The translations under genes and the position numbers were made by a program. 64,000 nucleotides of DNA from Gaiellasilicea sp963749515 (lineage in GTDB: Bacteria; Actinomycetota; Thermoleophilia; Gaiellales; Gaiellaceae): the NCBI GenBank assembly GCA_963749515.1, contig CAVVMR010000001.1, positions 620,001-684,000 of the forward strand, written 5' to 3'. Below the pieces are notes generated by a model. That model was not told the origin of the DNA. It made no database searches and was given only the letters and a program-made list of their open reading frames with translations. Numbering within the stretch: the first letter of the stretch is position 1; each line of letters opens with the position of its first letter. Positions 25,876 through 33,205 of the stretch are shown here, piece by piece.

Positions 25876-26528
25876 TCGTCCGGATCCAGCTCGAGCTTCA
25901 AGTCCGTGAAGCTGTAGACGACGAGATAGCCGACCAGCAAGAAGCCCGTCAGCGCCACCAGCGCCTCGGCCATCCGTGCCTCCGGCGCGGATAGCTGGTC
26001 GTTGATCACTTCGGCCACACGAATCGGGTGCAGCAGCGCATCCCAGCTGTTGAAGCCGATGAAGCGCCCGATGTAGACGCCGATGCTCGCGAGGCCGAGC
26101 ACCACGACCACACCGAGCCACGCGACCCGTTCGCCGAAGGCGCGGCGGATGACCATCTGCACGAGGTAGAGCGACGCGAACCCGAGCAGCAGGGCAGTCC
26201 ACGCGAACGCGGACAGCAGCAACCCGTCGTACCAGAGCGGCGCCGGTCCTTCTCCGAGGTGGATGAAGTCCGTGAGCAGGTAGGGCGCGTTCGGGAAGAA
26301 GAGCAGCCAGGGAACAAGCAGCACCCATACGAGCGCATCGACCCGACGACGCGCGCGCGAGTAGGCAGCGATCGCGAATCCGAGCGGTACCCAGGCCAGG
26401 ATCAGGTTCCAGACGAGGAAGCGGTAGTACGAGTCGCCCGTCTCGTGCGTTCTGATCTCGACCAGCGCGACGCACAGCGCGGACGCTGCGAGCAGGGCGA
26501 CGATCGCGAGCGTACGCCGGCCAGGCAT
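25872..26528 (-). CDS. DUF1361-type polytopic membrane protein
   Basis: 218 residues with six hydrophobic segments. The DUF1361 hallmark is clear: FLVWNLILAWVPLGFAIA followed by LLFFPNAPYLLTDFIHL. No function is established for the family. Start MPGRRTLA at 26528 is chosen because the extra upstream residues are unlike the family. Its 3' end overlaps the nuclease-helicase gene by 4 bases (convergent), and it is divergent from the flippase-like gene at 26593 with 64 bp between starts. Confidence 0.8.
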   Translation of the reverse strand: MPGRRTLAIVALLAASALCVALVEIRTHETGDSYYRFLVWNLILAWVPLGFAIAAYSRARRRVDALVWVLLVPWLLFFPNAPYLLTDFIHLGEGPAPLWYDGLLLSAFAWTALLLGFASLYLVQMVIRRAFGERVAWLGVVVVLGLASIGVYIGRFIGFNSWDALLHPIRVAEVINDQLSAPEARMAEALVALTGFLLVGYLVVYSFTDLKLELDPDD

Positions 26529-26592
26529 CGCCTTGACTGTATGGAAAATCGCGGCGGACGAGCCCGTACGCCCCGGCGCGTAGGCTGGACGC

Positions 26593-27600
26593 ATGAACCG
26601 GTTGGCCAACAGCCGCCTCGCCGGCTGGCTCCGCATCCGCCGCGTCTACGTCACGATCGAGCTGATCGCGCTCGCGATCCTGCTCGTGGCGCTCGGGTGG
26701 GCGCTGCGCGACGTGTGGGCGGACGCCAAGCCTCGCCTGCGGCACGCGGACATCAGCGACCTCGCCCTCGCCGTCGCGGTCGTCGCCGCGTACTACCTCG
26801 TCTTCATCCTCGGCTGGATGCGGATCCTGGCGGCGTACGGGATCCGGATTCCGTACCGCGTCGCGCTGCAGTCCGAGATGCTCTCGATGCTCGCGAAGTA
26901 CGTGCCGGGGGGCGTCTGGACGCCGACGGCGCGCGTAGTCGCCCTGCGGCGCTTCGGCGTTCGCGACACCAAGGTCGTGCTCGCGTCGATCCTGCTCGAG
27001 GCCGGGCTCTCGGCGGTCGCGGGCGTCGTCGTCTTCGTCGTCGGTCTCGCGATCATCGGCGGCGCGGACGTCCCGCTGCTGCCGCTCGCAGCCTTTGCGG
27101 TCGTCGTCACCTTCCTGCTCTATCCGCCGGTCTTCGCTGCAGTCGCGCAGCGCTTGCTCCGACCCTTCGGGGCGGGCGAGGTGACGCCCCTGCCGGCCCG
27201 GACTGCCTTCGAGCTGGTCGGGTTCTACGCGCTCACCTGGCCGCTCGGCGGCCTCGCGATGTTCTTCCTGCTGCGGTCGGTGGGCGGCGACCCGTCGGTC
27301 TCCTCGATCCCATTCCTCGGCGGCATCAGCGCGGTCGGCGCGATCGTCGCCGTGCTTGCGATCTTCGCCCCGTCGGGCCTCGGCGTGCGAGAGGCGTCGA
27401 TGTACGGGCTGCTGCTCGCAGTCGTCACCGAATCCGTCGCTCTCGGCGCCACGGTTCTGAACCGGCTGGTGATCACCCTCGTCGAGGCCCTCCTTCTTCT
27501 CGTCGGCGGACTGCTGCTACGGAAATCGACTGTCGCCGGGTCTCAAATCGAGCCTGCCTCCGTTCCGGCACTCCCGCGGGACGAGGTACTCCGGGGCTGA
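26593..27600 (+). CDS. Lysylphosphatidylglycerol-synthase-TM-like / flippase-like integral membrane protein
   Basis: 335 residues with about eight membrane helices. The segments MLSMLAKYVPGGVWTPTARV and IFAPSGLGVREASMYGLL are the conserved cores of the PF03706 family (LPG synthase TM region, YbhN). Members flip or modify membrane lipids or polyprenyl-linked sugars; there is no catalytic GNAT domain here, so it is the membrane module alone. It is convergent with the next gene and overlaps it by 84 bases, a large but frame-consistent overlap. The lipid substrate is unknown. Confidence 0.83.
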   Translation: MNRLANSRLAGWLRIRRVYVTIELIALAILLVALGWALRDVWADAKPRLRHADISDLALAVAVVAAYYLVFILGWMRILAAYGIRIPYRVALQSEMLSMLAKYVPGGVWTPTARVVALRRFGVRDTKVVLASILLEAGLSAVAGVVVFVVGLAIIGGADVPLLPLAAFAVVVTFLLYPPVFAAVAQRLLRPFGAGEVTPLPARTAFELVGFYALTWPLGGLAMFFLLRSVGGDPSVSSIPFLGGISAVGAIVAVLAIFAPSGLGVREASMYGLLLAVVTESVALGATVLNRLVITLVEALLLLVGGLLLRKSTVAGSQIEPASVPALPRDEVLRG

Positions 27601-28506
27601 GCGCCCGAACGTCGCGTTGTCGGCGAGCTGCTGGCGCATCATCCGAGCCGCCGTCCGGTCCGACAGGCCCAGCCGACGCCCGAGCGCGACGCCGCTCTGG
27701 AAGCCGTAGCAGTTCGTGATCCCCTCGTCCGTCTCGCCGTGCAGGTGCCACGCCTCGTGGGCGAGAACGGCGATCGCGCGTGCGGTCTGGCTGAACGGGC
27801 CCTCGTCGCTCTTGTACTTGAGCCGGTAGAGCCGGTAACAGATCTCCGGCGTCAGGTAGGCGTTCCTGCCGCCGACCTCGGCGATCCCGTCCGCGTGCTG
27901 GACGATGCCGACCGCCTCGCCTCTGGCATCGCAGTGCACGTCCGCCGCGTGCCCCGCGATCCGGGCTGCTTCGGAGGACAGGAGCGCTTCGGTCCTCGCC
28001 TGGTCTGCGTCGTCGAGCCCGTTCCAGCCCTCGTCGGGGACGAGCACGAAGAGGACGAGCGCGAGCGCCGCGACCACCGCGACTCCTTCGAGTCGCGCCA
28101 GAAGACGCTGCCGGCGGGGAACGACAGGTACCGGCGGCTGCGGCCAGAGGCTGTGCGCCGGCTCTCCCTGAAGCAGCCGCTCGCGGCTCTCCTCGATCAG
28201 CTCCTGCACTTCCTCGTCGCTCTTGCCGCCGGCCGGGATCCAGACGTCCTGCCCCTCGATCCGGACGAGCATCGGCTCGAGCCAGCCCTCGCCGCCGAGC
28301 TCGTCGATGTCGGAGCGCTGCGGGATCCGTCCCCTCGGCGACGGGGCATGCGGCTCGCGCAGACCGCCGACGAGGAAGTTCAGCTCGAGCGCGGCGTAGG
28401 CGAGAAAGGGGATCCAGACCGGAATCCAGTCCTTGAGCCCGGGGAGGAAGAACCAGGCGACGATCAGCACGACGGCCGCGATCCGCAGCCGCCGGGCCCC
28501 GGTCAC
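27517..28506 (-). CDS. Membrane protein with HExxH zincin-like motif
   Basis: 329 residues, GTG start. Two N-terminal hydrophobic helices (RIAAVVLIVAWFFLPGL; VWIPFLAYAALELNFLVGG), a cytoplasmic linker, a further helix (VVAALALVLFVLVP near 155), then a domain with AIAVLAHEAWHLHGETDEGITN, whose HEAWH matches the HExxH zinc-protease signature, followed by NCYGFQSG. The third ligand cannot be placed with certainty. The DIDELGGEGWLEPMLVRIEGQDVW segment may be a separate small domain. It leads into or ends a group of wall-related genes on the same strand (3-base gap to the next gene). A peptidase function is inference. Confidence 0.7.
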   Translation of the reverse strand: MTGARRLRIAAVVLIVAWFFLPGLKDWIPVWIPFLAYAALELNFLVGGLREPHAPSPRGRIPQRSDIDELGGEGWLEPMLVRIEGQDVWIPAGGKSDEEVQELIEESRERLLQGEPAHSLWPQPPVPVVPRRQRLLARLEGVAVVAALALVLFVLVPDEGWNGLDDADQARTEALLSSEAARIAGHAADVHCDARGEAVGIVQHADGIAEVGGRNAYLTPEICYRLYRLKYKSDEGPFSQTARAIAVLAHEAWHLHGETDEGITNCYGFQSGVALGRRLGLSDRTAARMMRQQLADNATFGRSAPEYLVPRECRNGGRLDLRPGDSRFP

Positions 28507-28509
28507 TGC

Positions 28510-29343
28510 CTAGACCTCGTCGTTCACGAGCACGAGCTCGAGGTGCCCGCGCGAGGCGTTGCCCCGAATGTCCGCCGCCTCCACGTCGAGCCGGTAGCGG
28601 CCGTCGCGGTGGCGGCGCGTGTCCCAGCCGCGGGCGAGCCAGAAGCGATAGCGGCCGCGGGCGTTCGGATGGTTCTGGCGCGTCCCCGCCGCGTAGATCT
28701 CGTTGAACCGGAACTCGGTCCGAAGAATGGTGCGGAAGTCGGCGGCGACGCGCCACGGAATGACGGCGCGGCCGTCGCGTACGAGCCGCCAGCGCACGAG
28801 CGCGGGGGTGACCGGCAGGCCACGCCACGGCGGCGGTGCGGAGATGGGCGGGTTGTCGTGCGCAACGGCGATCAGGTTCACGACGCCCGTCAGGACTCTC
28901 GGGTCGAGCCGCCTGCTCGCTCGTTCCGCGACGATCAGGTCGACCACGGGCGCGCCGTAGTCATGGAACGGCGTCAACGCCCCTACGCGCAACGGGTTCC
29001 AGTACTTGCCCTCCACGCGCTCCGCGAAGTGCACGTGGCCCCAGCTCTTCGCGACGTGGCCGAGCAGGGCGTGCTTCCGCACCCGCTGGCCGTGCTTGAC
29101 CCGCGGAACGATGTGCCAATAGCCGTGCGAGCGGCCGCTGCCGGTGACGATCCCGATGTTCTGGCCACCCTCGCGGTGGACCTTGCCGCCTGCGACGGCG
29201 TAGACGGGCGTCCCGTCCGGAGCGGAGACGTCGATGCCGAAGTGGAAGGCCTTGCTGCCCTTCGCGCCGATCCGCGGATCGCAGAAGAACCCACGCACCG
29301 CGTGCTGCTCGTCGAACGGCTTGACGGGCCAGCCGTAGCTCAT
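28510..29343 (-). CDS. M23 (LytM-type) metallopeptidase without signal peptide
   Basis: 277 residues. The zinc site is complete: FHFGIDVSAPDGTPVYA (HxxxD), YWHI and WGHVHFAE (HxH), in the usual M23 order within residues 30-115. A C-terminal beta-rich domain of about 150 residues follows with the segment YAAGTRQNHPNARGRYRF and DGRYRLDVEAADIRGNAS. M23 enzymes cut peptidoglycan cross-bridges. No signal peptide or membrane helix precedes the domain. It is a tandem paralogue of the gene at 29345 (1-base gap), sharing both the peptidase and the GTxQNHP-containing C-terminal domain. Confidence 0.85.
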   Translation of the reverse strand: MSYGWPVKPFDEQHAVRGFFCDPRIGAKGSKAFHFGIDVSAPDGTPVYAVAGGKVHREGGQNIGIVTGSGRSHGYWHIVPRVKHGQRVRKHALLGHVAKSWGHVHFAERVEGKYWNPLRVGALTPFHDYGAPVVDLIVAERASRRLDPRVLTGVVNLIAVAHDNPPISAPPPWRGLPVTPALVRWRLVRDGRAVIPWRVAADFRTILRTEFRFNEIYAAGTRQNHPNARGRYRFWLARGWDTRRHRDGRYRLDVEAADIRGNASRGHLELVLVNDEV

Positions 29344-29344
29344 C

Positions 29345-30361
29345 TCAGACGGGCGGGTTCCGAATCGCGATCTCGATGTCCTTGCGCGCGCGGTTGCCGG
29401 CCGCGTCCCAGGCTCTGACGACGAGGAGGTAGCGGCCGTTCTTCAGCCGCGTGGTGTTCCAGTACGGCTTCTGGAACAGCCGGAACCAGTAGTCGCCCGC
29501 GCCCTGGATCTTTCGGTTGAGGGCGGGCTGGGCGGGATGGTTCTGCTTCGTACCGGGCGCGTAGTGCTGTCCGGTTGCGATCGAGGGCTCCTCGAGCGCG
29601 ATGTAGACCGTTCGTCTCAGCACGACCCGCTCGCTCGGGCGCTCGATCAGCAACAGGCCGATCCGGTAGGGGTGGTGCGGCGCTGCGAGCAGAGAGACGT
29701 TGCGGAACCAGCCGACGAACGACTGCGGGTCGCTCACCCGCGCCCTGACGTCGACGATCCCCGTCAGGGTCGACTTGTCGAGCCTGCGTCCCGCCGGCGG
29801 CAGCTGCGCGACCCCGGTCACGCGCCGGCCCCAGGTCGGCGCGGCGGGTGTGTAGAAGCGCACATCGTGGATGACCGGCGGCGCCGTGTCGACGTACGGC
29901 TTCAGCTTTCCACCCGGCCGGAGCGGGTTCAGCAGCGTCCGCCGGCCGTCGCTTGCGATGTGGAACTCGGTCAGGTGCACGTGCCAGGAGTCCTTGGTCG
30001 TCCACCCGATGAACTGGCCGGCCTTTACGCGGTCGCCTTTCTTGACGCGAGCGTCGACGTGGCCGTAGCCGAAGTGGCCGATGCGGATGTTGCCGCGGAC
30101 GCCCGGCTTGGTCGCCGCCTCGACGACGCCGCCTTCGATCGCGAAGACGCGGTGGGTCCGGCCGGGAGGCGCGCCAGCCTCGGGCTTGTCGTCCCGGACG
30201 GCGACATCGACTCCCGTGTGGTAGATCGCACCCAGATCGGGGTCGGGGCGGGGGTCGAGAAACGTGCCGCGCACCGGATGCTGCTGGTGCTGGGGCGACA
30301 CCGGCCAGCCGCGGAAATTGTCGTTGTAGCGCTGGGGAGACGGCGGCATCTGTCCGAACAA
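29345..30361 (-). CDS. M23 (LytM-type) metallopeptidase paralogue without signal peptide
   Basis: 338 residues. Zinc-site residues: IYHTGVDVAV (HxxxD), FGYGHVDARV and SWHVHLTEFH (HxH). The C-terminal domain has YAPGTKQNHPAQPALNRK and NGRYLLVVRAWDAAGNRARKD, matching the neighbouring paralogue. Relative to that copy it has insertions in the peptidase domain and a longer linker. Again no export signal is visible. It starts 35 bases from the divergent gene at 30397 with a perfect palindrome between them; a second Met at 30349 is an alternative start. Confidence 0.83.
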   Translation of the reverse strand: MFGQMPPSPQRYNDNFRGWPVSPQHQQHPVRGTFLDPRPDPDLGAIYHTGVDVAVRDDKPEAGAPPGRTHRVFAIEGGVVEAATKPGVRGNIRIGHFGYGHVDARVKKGDRVKAGQFIGWTTKDSWHVHLTEFHIASDGRRTLLNPLRPGGKLKPYVDTAPPVIHDVRFYTPAAPTWGRRVTGVAQLPPAGRRLDKSTLTGIVDVRARVSDPQSFVGWFRNVSLLAAPHHPYRIGLLLIERPSERVVLRRTVYIALEEPSIATGQHYAPGTKQNHPAQPALNRKIQGAGDYWFRLFQKPYWNTTRLKNGRYLLVVRAWDAAGNRARKDIEIAIRNPPV

Positions 30362-30366
30362 TTACA

Positions 30367-30382
30367 CGATCGGCGCCGATCG
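30367..30382 (+). promoter_or_regulatory. Perfect 16-bp palindrome between divergent wall-related genes
   Basis: CGATCGGCGCCGATCG is completely self-complementary and fills about half of the 35-bp gap between the M23 start (30361) and the GTG at 30397. It may be a dimeric repressor site for both genes. Confidence 0.5.
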
Positions 30383-30396
30383 ATACGCTCAGGGCC

Positions 30397-31662
30397 GTGG
30401 CGAACGTGACGATCGATGCGGCGACCGGAGCACTGGTCACGGGCGGACGCAAGCTCTTCCCGATCGCCCTCTCGAATCCGCCTCCCGCCGACAAGGCGAG
30501 GCCTGGTGGCGGGAACGGCCTGGCCGCGGTGGCGGCGGCCGGGGTGAGCATCATCCGCACCGGCATCGCGGACTGGAACACGGAGTTCGCGGACGGCCAG
30601 ATCTCGCAGGAGCGCGCGAAGCTCGACGCGGCCGCCACCCACGGCCTCCTCTGCTGGCTCTGGCTGGGCGACCTCACCGATCTCCCCGCGGGCGCCCCTG
30701 GGCCACGCGACCGCCTGCTCGTGAAGGTCGTCAACGCGCTCAAGGGCCATGCGGGGCTCGGCGCGTGGAAGGGCGTCGACGAGCCGCGCAATCGCTTTCG
30801 CGGCGACAACTGGATCCGGCCGGCGGGCCTCGTCCGCGGCTATCAGCGCGTCAAGGGTCTCGACCCGAACCACCCGCTGGTGATCACGCACGCCCCCGGC
30901 AGCCCCGCCACGCAGCTGACGCCATATCGCCCGGCGTGCGACATCACCGGCGCCGATATCTATCCCGTCGCGTATCCGCCGGGCACCCATGCCGACTCCG
31001 GCAACCGCGACCTCAGCGTGGTCGGCGACGTGACGAAGATCCTGAAGACCGCCGCCGGTCCCAAGCCGATTTGGATGACGTTGCAGATCGCCTGGAGCGG
31101 CGCCGTCCCCTCCCGCGACCGCCCCGGGATCGTCCCGCGCTTCCCATCCCTGCACGACGAGCGGTTCATGGCCTATCAGGCGATCGTCAACGGCGCCCGC
31201 GGGCTCGTCTTCTTCGGCGGCCATCTGACCCAGGTCGCGACGCCCGTCGACGCGAAGGCCGGCTGGAACTGGACGTTCTGGGACCGGGTCCTGCGGCCGG
31301 TGATCGCCGAGCTCAACTCGCCTGACGTGAAGCCGGCGCTCGTGGCCCCGGTGGCCAAAGCGGTGGTGAAGGCGAGCGCACAGGACGTCGAGGTCGCGAC
31401 GCGCCAGGACGGCCGCACGCTCTACGTGATCGCCGTGCGGCGCGGCGGGTCGACGAGCGTCGTCACCTTCACCGGGCTACCGAGCAAGGCCGACGGACAA
31501 CAGCTCACCCGCGCCGAGGTTCTGCACGAGTACGTCCAGGAGCCGCCACCGCCGCCGATCGGAGCGGGACAGCAGATATTCCGTCGCATCCCGGCCGCGA
31601 AAGCGAGCTTCAAGGACTGGCTCGGCCCGCACGACGCGCGGGTCTATCGCTTCCGGCTCTAA
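30397..31662 (+). CDS. Putative TIM-barrel glycoside-hydrolase-like protein
   Basis: 421 residues, GTG start. The sequence alternates short beta-like and helical stretches as in a (beta/alpha)8 barrel: VSIIRTGIADWN, GLLCWLWLGDL, GLGAWKGVDEPRN (a possible acid residue), DITGADIYPVAYP, PIWMTLQIAW, GARGLVFFGGH, WNWTFWD. The ADIYP and GLVFFGGHL elements occur in uncharacterised glycosidase-like families; the C-terminal 90 residues look like a small beta domain (VATRQDGRTLYVIAVRR). No signal peptide. It is divergent from the M23 pair and convergent with the peptidoglycan-binding gene, so a wall-related role is possible but unproven. Confidence 0.62.
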   Translation: MANVTIDAATGALVTGGRKLFPIALSNPPPADKARPGGGNGLAAVAAAGVSIIRTGIADWNTEFADGQISQERAKLDAAATHGLLCWLWLGDLTDLPAGAPGPRDRLLVKVVNALKGHAGLGAWKGVDEPRNRFRGDNWIRPAGLVRGYQRVKGLDPNHPLVITHAPGSPATQLTPYRPACDITGADIYPVAYPPGTHADSGNRDLSVVGDVTKILKTAAGPKPIWMTLQIAWSGAVPSRDRPGIVPRFPSLHDERFMAYQAIVNGARGLVFFGGHLTQVATPVDAKAGWNWTFWDRVLRPVIAELNSPDVKPALVAPVAKAVVKASAQDVEVATRQDGRTLYVIAVRRGGSTSVVTFTGLPSKADGQQLTRAEVLHEYVQEPPPPPIGAGQQIFRRIPAAKASFKDWLGPHDARVYRFRL

Positions 31663-31665
31663 CTA

Positions 31666-32115
31666 CTAGCCGGAGAGCATGCCGCTGACCAGGGCGCGCC
31701 AGGTGATCGGGCCGACGATCCCGTCCGACGGCGTACCGACGGCGGTCTGGAAGCCACGCACGAAGGCATCGGTGCGCGGGCCGAAGATGCCGTCGATCTG
31801 CACTCCGGGTCCTTCGCCGTCCGACTGGTCGTGGAACTTCATCACCTCCTGGAGCGCGCGCACGGCGTCGCCGGTGCTGCCCTTCTTGATCTGGACGACG
31901 AGCTTGCCCCAGGTCTGCGGTCCGACGATCCCGTCCGCGGCGAGGCCGCGGCTCTGCTGGAACGCCTTGACTGCCGTCTCCGTGTTCGGACCAAAGATCC
32001 CATCGACGGCAACGGGGTTGTTCCGCGCGCGCAAGAGCTGTTGCAGCGGGCGTACCGGGAAGACCTTGTCGCCGCGGCGGACGACCGGAAAGGGTGCGAT
32101 CGGATCGGCTGGCAT
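31666..32115 (-). CDS. Tandem peptidoglycan-binding (PG_binding_1) protein
   Basis: 149 residues consisting of two PG_binding_1 domains: VRPLQQLLRARNNPVAVDGIFGPNTETAVKAFQ and VRALQEVMKF with VQIDGIFGPRTDAFVRGFQ, each closed by DGIVGP.TW. There is no catalytic domain, signal peptide or linker, so it is a pure binding module, perhaps working with the nearby M23 peptidases. GAGG lies upstream of the ATG. It is convergent with the TIM-barrel-like gene (3-base gap). Confidence 0.9.
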   Translation of the reverse strand: MPADPIAPFPVVRRGDKVFPVRPLQQLLRARNNPVAVDGIFGPNTETAVKAFQQSRGLAADGIVGPQTWGKLVVQIKKGSTGDAVRALQEVMKFHDQSDGEGPGVQIDGIFGPRTDAFVRGFQTAVGTPSDGIVGPITWRALVSGMLSG

Positions 32116-32240
32116 CTGCGGCTCCTCTCTCGGATTCCGGGCCGATTATCCGGATTCTGGCTTCGCCGCGTGCCCGGAGCCGACGGATCGTGCTCTCGTC
32201 AACCTCCGGGCACGCGGCGATGCCGTGCGTGCCGCATGAC

Positions 32241-32399
32241 CTAGGCGGCCAGCTCGCGCCTGGCGCGGAGCGTCCAGCGCCGCCGGGTTCGCTGCCGCTG
32301 TTCGCGAAGCTGCAGAGCCAGGCGCCGATTCTCGGCCTGGCGCTGGAGCCGCTCGCAGCGCTCATGGGTCAGCTGTAGAAGCACATCGTGATGCATCAT
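32241..32399 (-). CDS. Very small basic coiled-coil-like protein
   Basis: 52 residues starting MMHHDVLLQLTHERCERLQR, then heavily Arg/Leu/Gln with a helical heptad-like pattern and ending RRELAA. A strong ribosome-binding site (GAGAGGAGG, 7-8 bases before the ATG) supports translation. No family is known to me; Arg-rich helical peptides of this size beginning with His-rich residues may be a lineage feature. It lies 125 bases upstream of the peptidoglycan-binding gene on the same strand. Confidence 0.6.
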   Translation of the reverse strand: MMHHDVLLQLTHERCERLQRQAENRRLALQLREQRQRTRRRWTLRARRELAA

Positions 32400-32749
32400 C
32401 GTGTTTCCTCCTCTCTTTTCTGGTCGGTCGCTCGAGTCGGACTGTGTAAATGCGAACGAGTTCGCTGCTCACGAATGAGCCATCCTTTCCTGGTCGATTT
32501 ACGGATGCCGACGTCCGACGCCCTACGCAGAGGGTGTGCGAAAAGTACGGCTATCTTTTTGCTTGCGGGACCGGCAGCCTACGCTGCGAACGCGAGAGGC
32601 CAGCCGGCGCTGAGAAGCGTTGCGTTTGTCAAAACTGACCTCCTTTCCCGCTGAGCCGAGCGGAATTGCTCGGCGACCAAGTCGATTAGTGTGCCGATTC
32701 GTTTCGGCGCTGTCAAGTAAGCAACGGAAATGCGCGTTACAATTGCGTC
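32400..32749. other. 350-bp intergenic region
   Basis: Divergent gap between two very small genes. It contains a GCCGAGC/GCTCGGC hairpin (32655-32674), an AT-rich TTACAAT six bases before the ATG at 32750 that could be a -10 of a leaderless mRNA, and AAAGGAGG on the minus strand near 32640 followed by a 17-codon TTG frame. Base composition is lower in GC than the flanks. No larger gene is supported. Confidence 0.5.
32655..32674. repeat. Intergenic hairpin
   Basis: GCCGAGC and GCTCGGC form a perfect 7-bp stem with a 6-base loop (GGAATT). No T-run follows on either strand, so it may be a regulatory dyad or a weak terminator for minus-strand transcription. Confidence 0.45.
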
Positions 32750-32917
32750 ATGGACTGGACGTGGTTGAAGAGGTTTCGCGTGTGGGAGGCGAACCGCAAG
32801 GTCTTCGCCGAGCCGGAGAACTACCTCGAGCCCGAGCTCAGGGACGACAAGGAGCCGCTGTTCGAGCCCGAGCCGGAGTCGACCGCTCGGCGAGAGAAGC
32901 CCGCTGACGACTCGTAG
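32750..32917 (+). CDS. Small acidic protein of unknown function
   Basis: 55 residues: MDWTWLKRFRVWEANRKVFA at the front (Trp- and Arg-rich, amphipathic), then a strongly acidic tail with repeated PE/EP (ENYLEPEL, LFEPEPES). There is no ribosome-binding site, but TACAAT lies six bases before the ATG, consistent with a leaderless transcript. It ends nine bases before the convergent dodecin stop. The composition and placement look like a true gene; no family is recognised. Confidence 0.55.
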   Translation: MDWTWLKRFRVWEANRKVFAEPENYLEPELRDDKEPLFEPEPESTARREKPADDS

Positions 32918-32925
32918 GCCGGGCG

Positions 32926-33141
32926 TCAGTCGCCGGTGTCGTACTTGAACGAGATCGAGAGCCGCACGCGGTAGCTCGTCACCTTGCCGTTCTCGATCGT
33001 CAGGTCCTGGCGACTCACCTCGGCGACCCGAAGGTCGCGGACGGTCTTGGCCGCGGTCTCCACGGCGGTACGGGCGGCTGCTTCCCACGACTCGGTGCTG
33101 GCTCCGATCACCTCTGTGACCCGATAGACGCTGTCGGCCAT
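32926..33141 (-). CDS. Dodecin (flavin-binding storage protein)
   Basis: 71 residues from MADSVYRVTEVIG, the normal length for the family. Conserved features: YRVTEVIGASTESWEAAARTAVETA, the internal Trp that stacks on flavin, DLRVAEV and the C-terminal beta strands SYRVRLSISFKY. Dodecins assemble into 12-mers that bind FMN/FAD or CoA in bacteria and buffer free flavin. A ribosome-binding site (GGAG) lies close upstream. It is divergent from the FAD-linked oxidase at 33206. Confidence 0.95.
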   Translation of the reverse strand: MADSVYRVTEVIGASTESWEAAARTAVETAAKTVRDLRVAEVSRQDLTIENGKVTSYRVRLSISFKYDTGD

Positions 33142-33205
33142 GCTCCACTCCTTCCGCTTCGAGAACGACTCGCGGATGTTGTCATGCTGCGAGACTTGAC
33201 GCGAG

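Noticed and set aside
24388..26745. 785-codon open frame on the minus strand
   Set aside because: Runs antisense through the helicase gene and across DUF1361 in a different frame; no recognisable domain.
32400..32480. GTG frame of about 36 codons overlapping the small basic gene
   Set aside because: Weak ribosome-binding site spacing and low-complexity product; the overlapping ATG frame is better supported.
32580..32640. 17-codon leader peptide behind AAAGGAGG on the minus strand
   Set aside because: TTG start, no conservation to judge, no downstream gene in range; insufficient evidence.
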